Source: Cyanobacteriota bacterium (GTDB lineage: Bacteria > Cyanobacteriota > Cyanobacteriia > SKYG9). Taken from it: a stretch of DNA of 5,280 nt. The DNA lies in assembly GCA_025054735.1 (NCBI GenBank), contig JANWZG010000286.1, positions 1-5,280 on the forward strand, in the 5' to 3' direction. Both the position numbers and the translations under genes were made by a program. How positions within the stretch are numbered: the first letter of the stretch is position 1; every line of letters begins with the position of its first letter. This document shows, piece by piece, positions 5,270 to 5,280 of the stretch. Below the pieces are notes generated by a model. It did no database searches and was not told the DNA's origin. It worked only from the letters and a program-made list of their open reading frames with translations.

Positions 5270-5280
5270 GCAAGTCTAGG

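Overview
The window looks like cyanobacterial chromosome. Three perfect copies of the octamer GCGATCGC (HIP1, the palindrome over-represented in many cyanobacteria) occur in 5.3 kb, plus many one-base variants. The HU protein and the large-serine-recombinase-like protein also read like cyanobacterial family members. Nothing here allows a genus to be named.

Layout, left to right. (1) A 5'-truncated plus-strand gene (to 1352) encodes an envelope enzyme that fuses a NodB-type polysaccharide deacetylase domain to a phosphodiester glycosidase (NAGPA/DUF2233) domain. (2) A 195-bp intergenic stretch holds two strong CTAG-rich inverted repeats and then a near-perfect TATAAT box, which leads into (3) a 93-residue HU/DNABII protein (1548-1829, plus). 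(4) Converging on HU from the right is a minus-strand pair, transcribed in the order WecG/TagA/CpsF-family (GT26) glycosyltransferase (3564 to 2782) and then FtsE (2667 to 1885). FtsX is not next to FtsE. (5) A divergent intergenic region of about 324 bp (3565-3888) carries an 11-bp palindrome and no convincing gene. (6) A plus-strand gene (3889-5199) encodes a large serine recombinase-like protein. Its DNA-binding 'recombinase' domain and zinc ribbon look intact, but the residues expected in the catalytic site are not there. (7) The last 81 bp contain nested inverted repeats.

Functionally, three of the five genes concern the cell envelope or division: the deacetylase/glycosidase, the GT26 glycosyltransferase and FtsE. 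The other two are DNA-binding proteins, HU and the recombinase-like protein. I see no CRISPR array, insertion sequence, tRNA or rRNA. The best candidate for something under-described is the recombinase-like gene: a full-length, undamaged reading frame whose catalytic serine and arginines are replaced, suggesting a domesticated DNA-binding protein rather than an active integrase.
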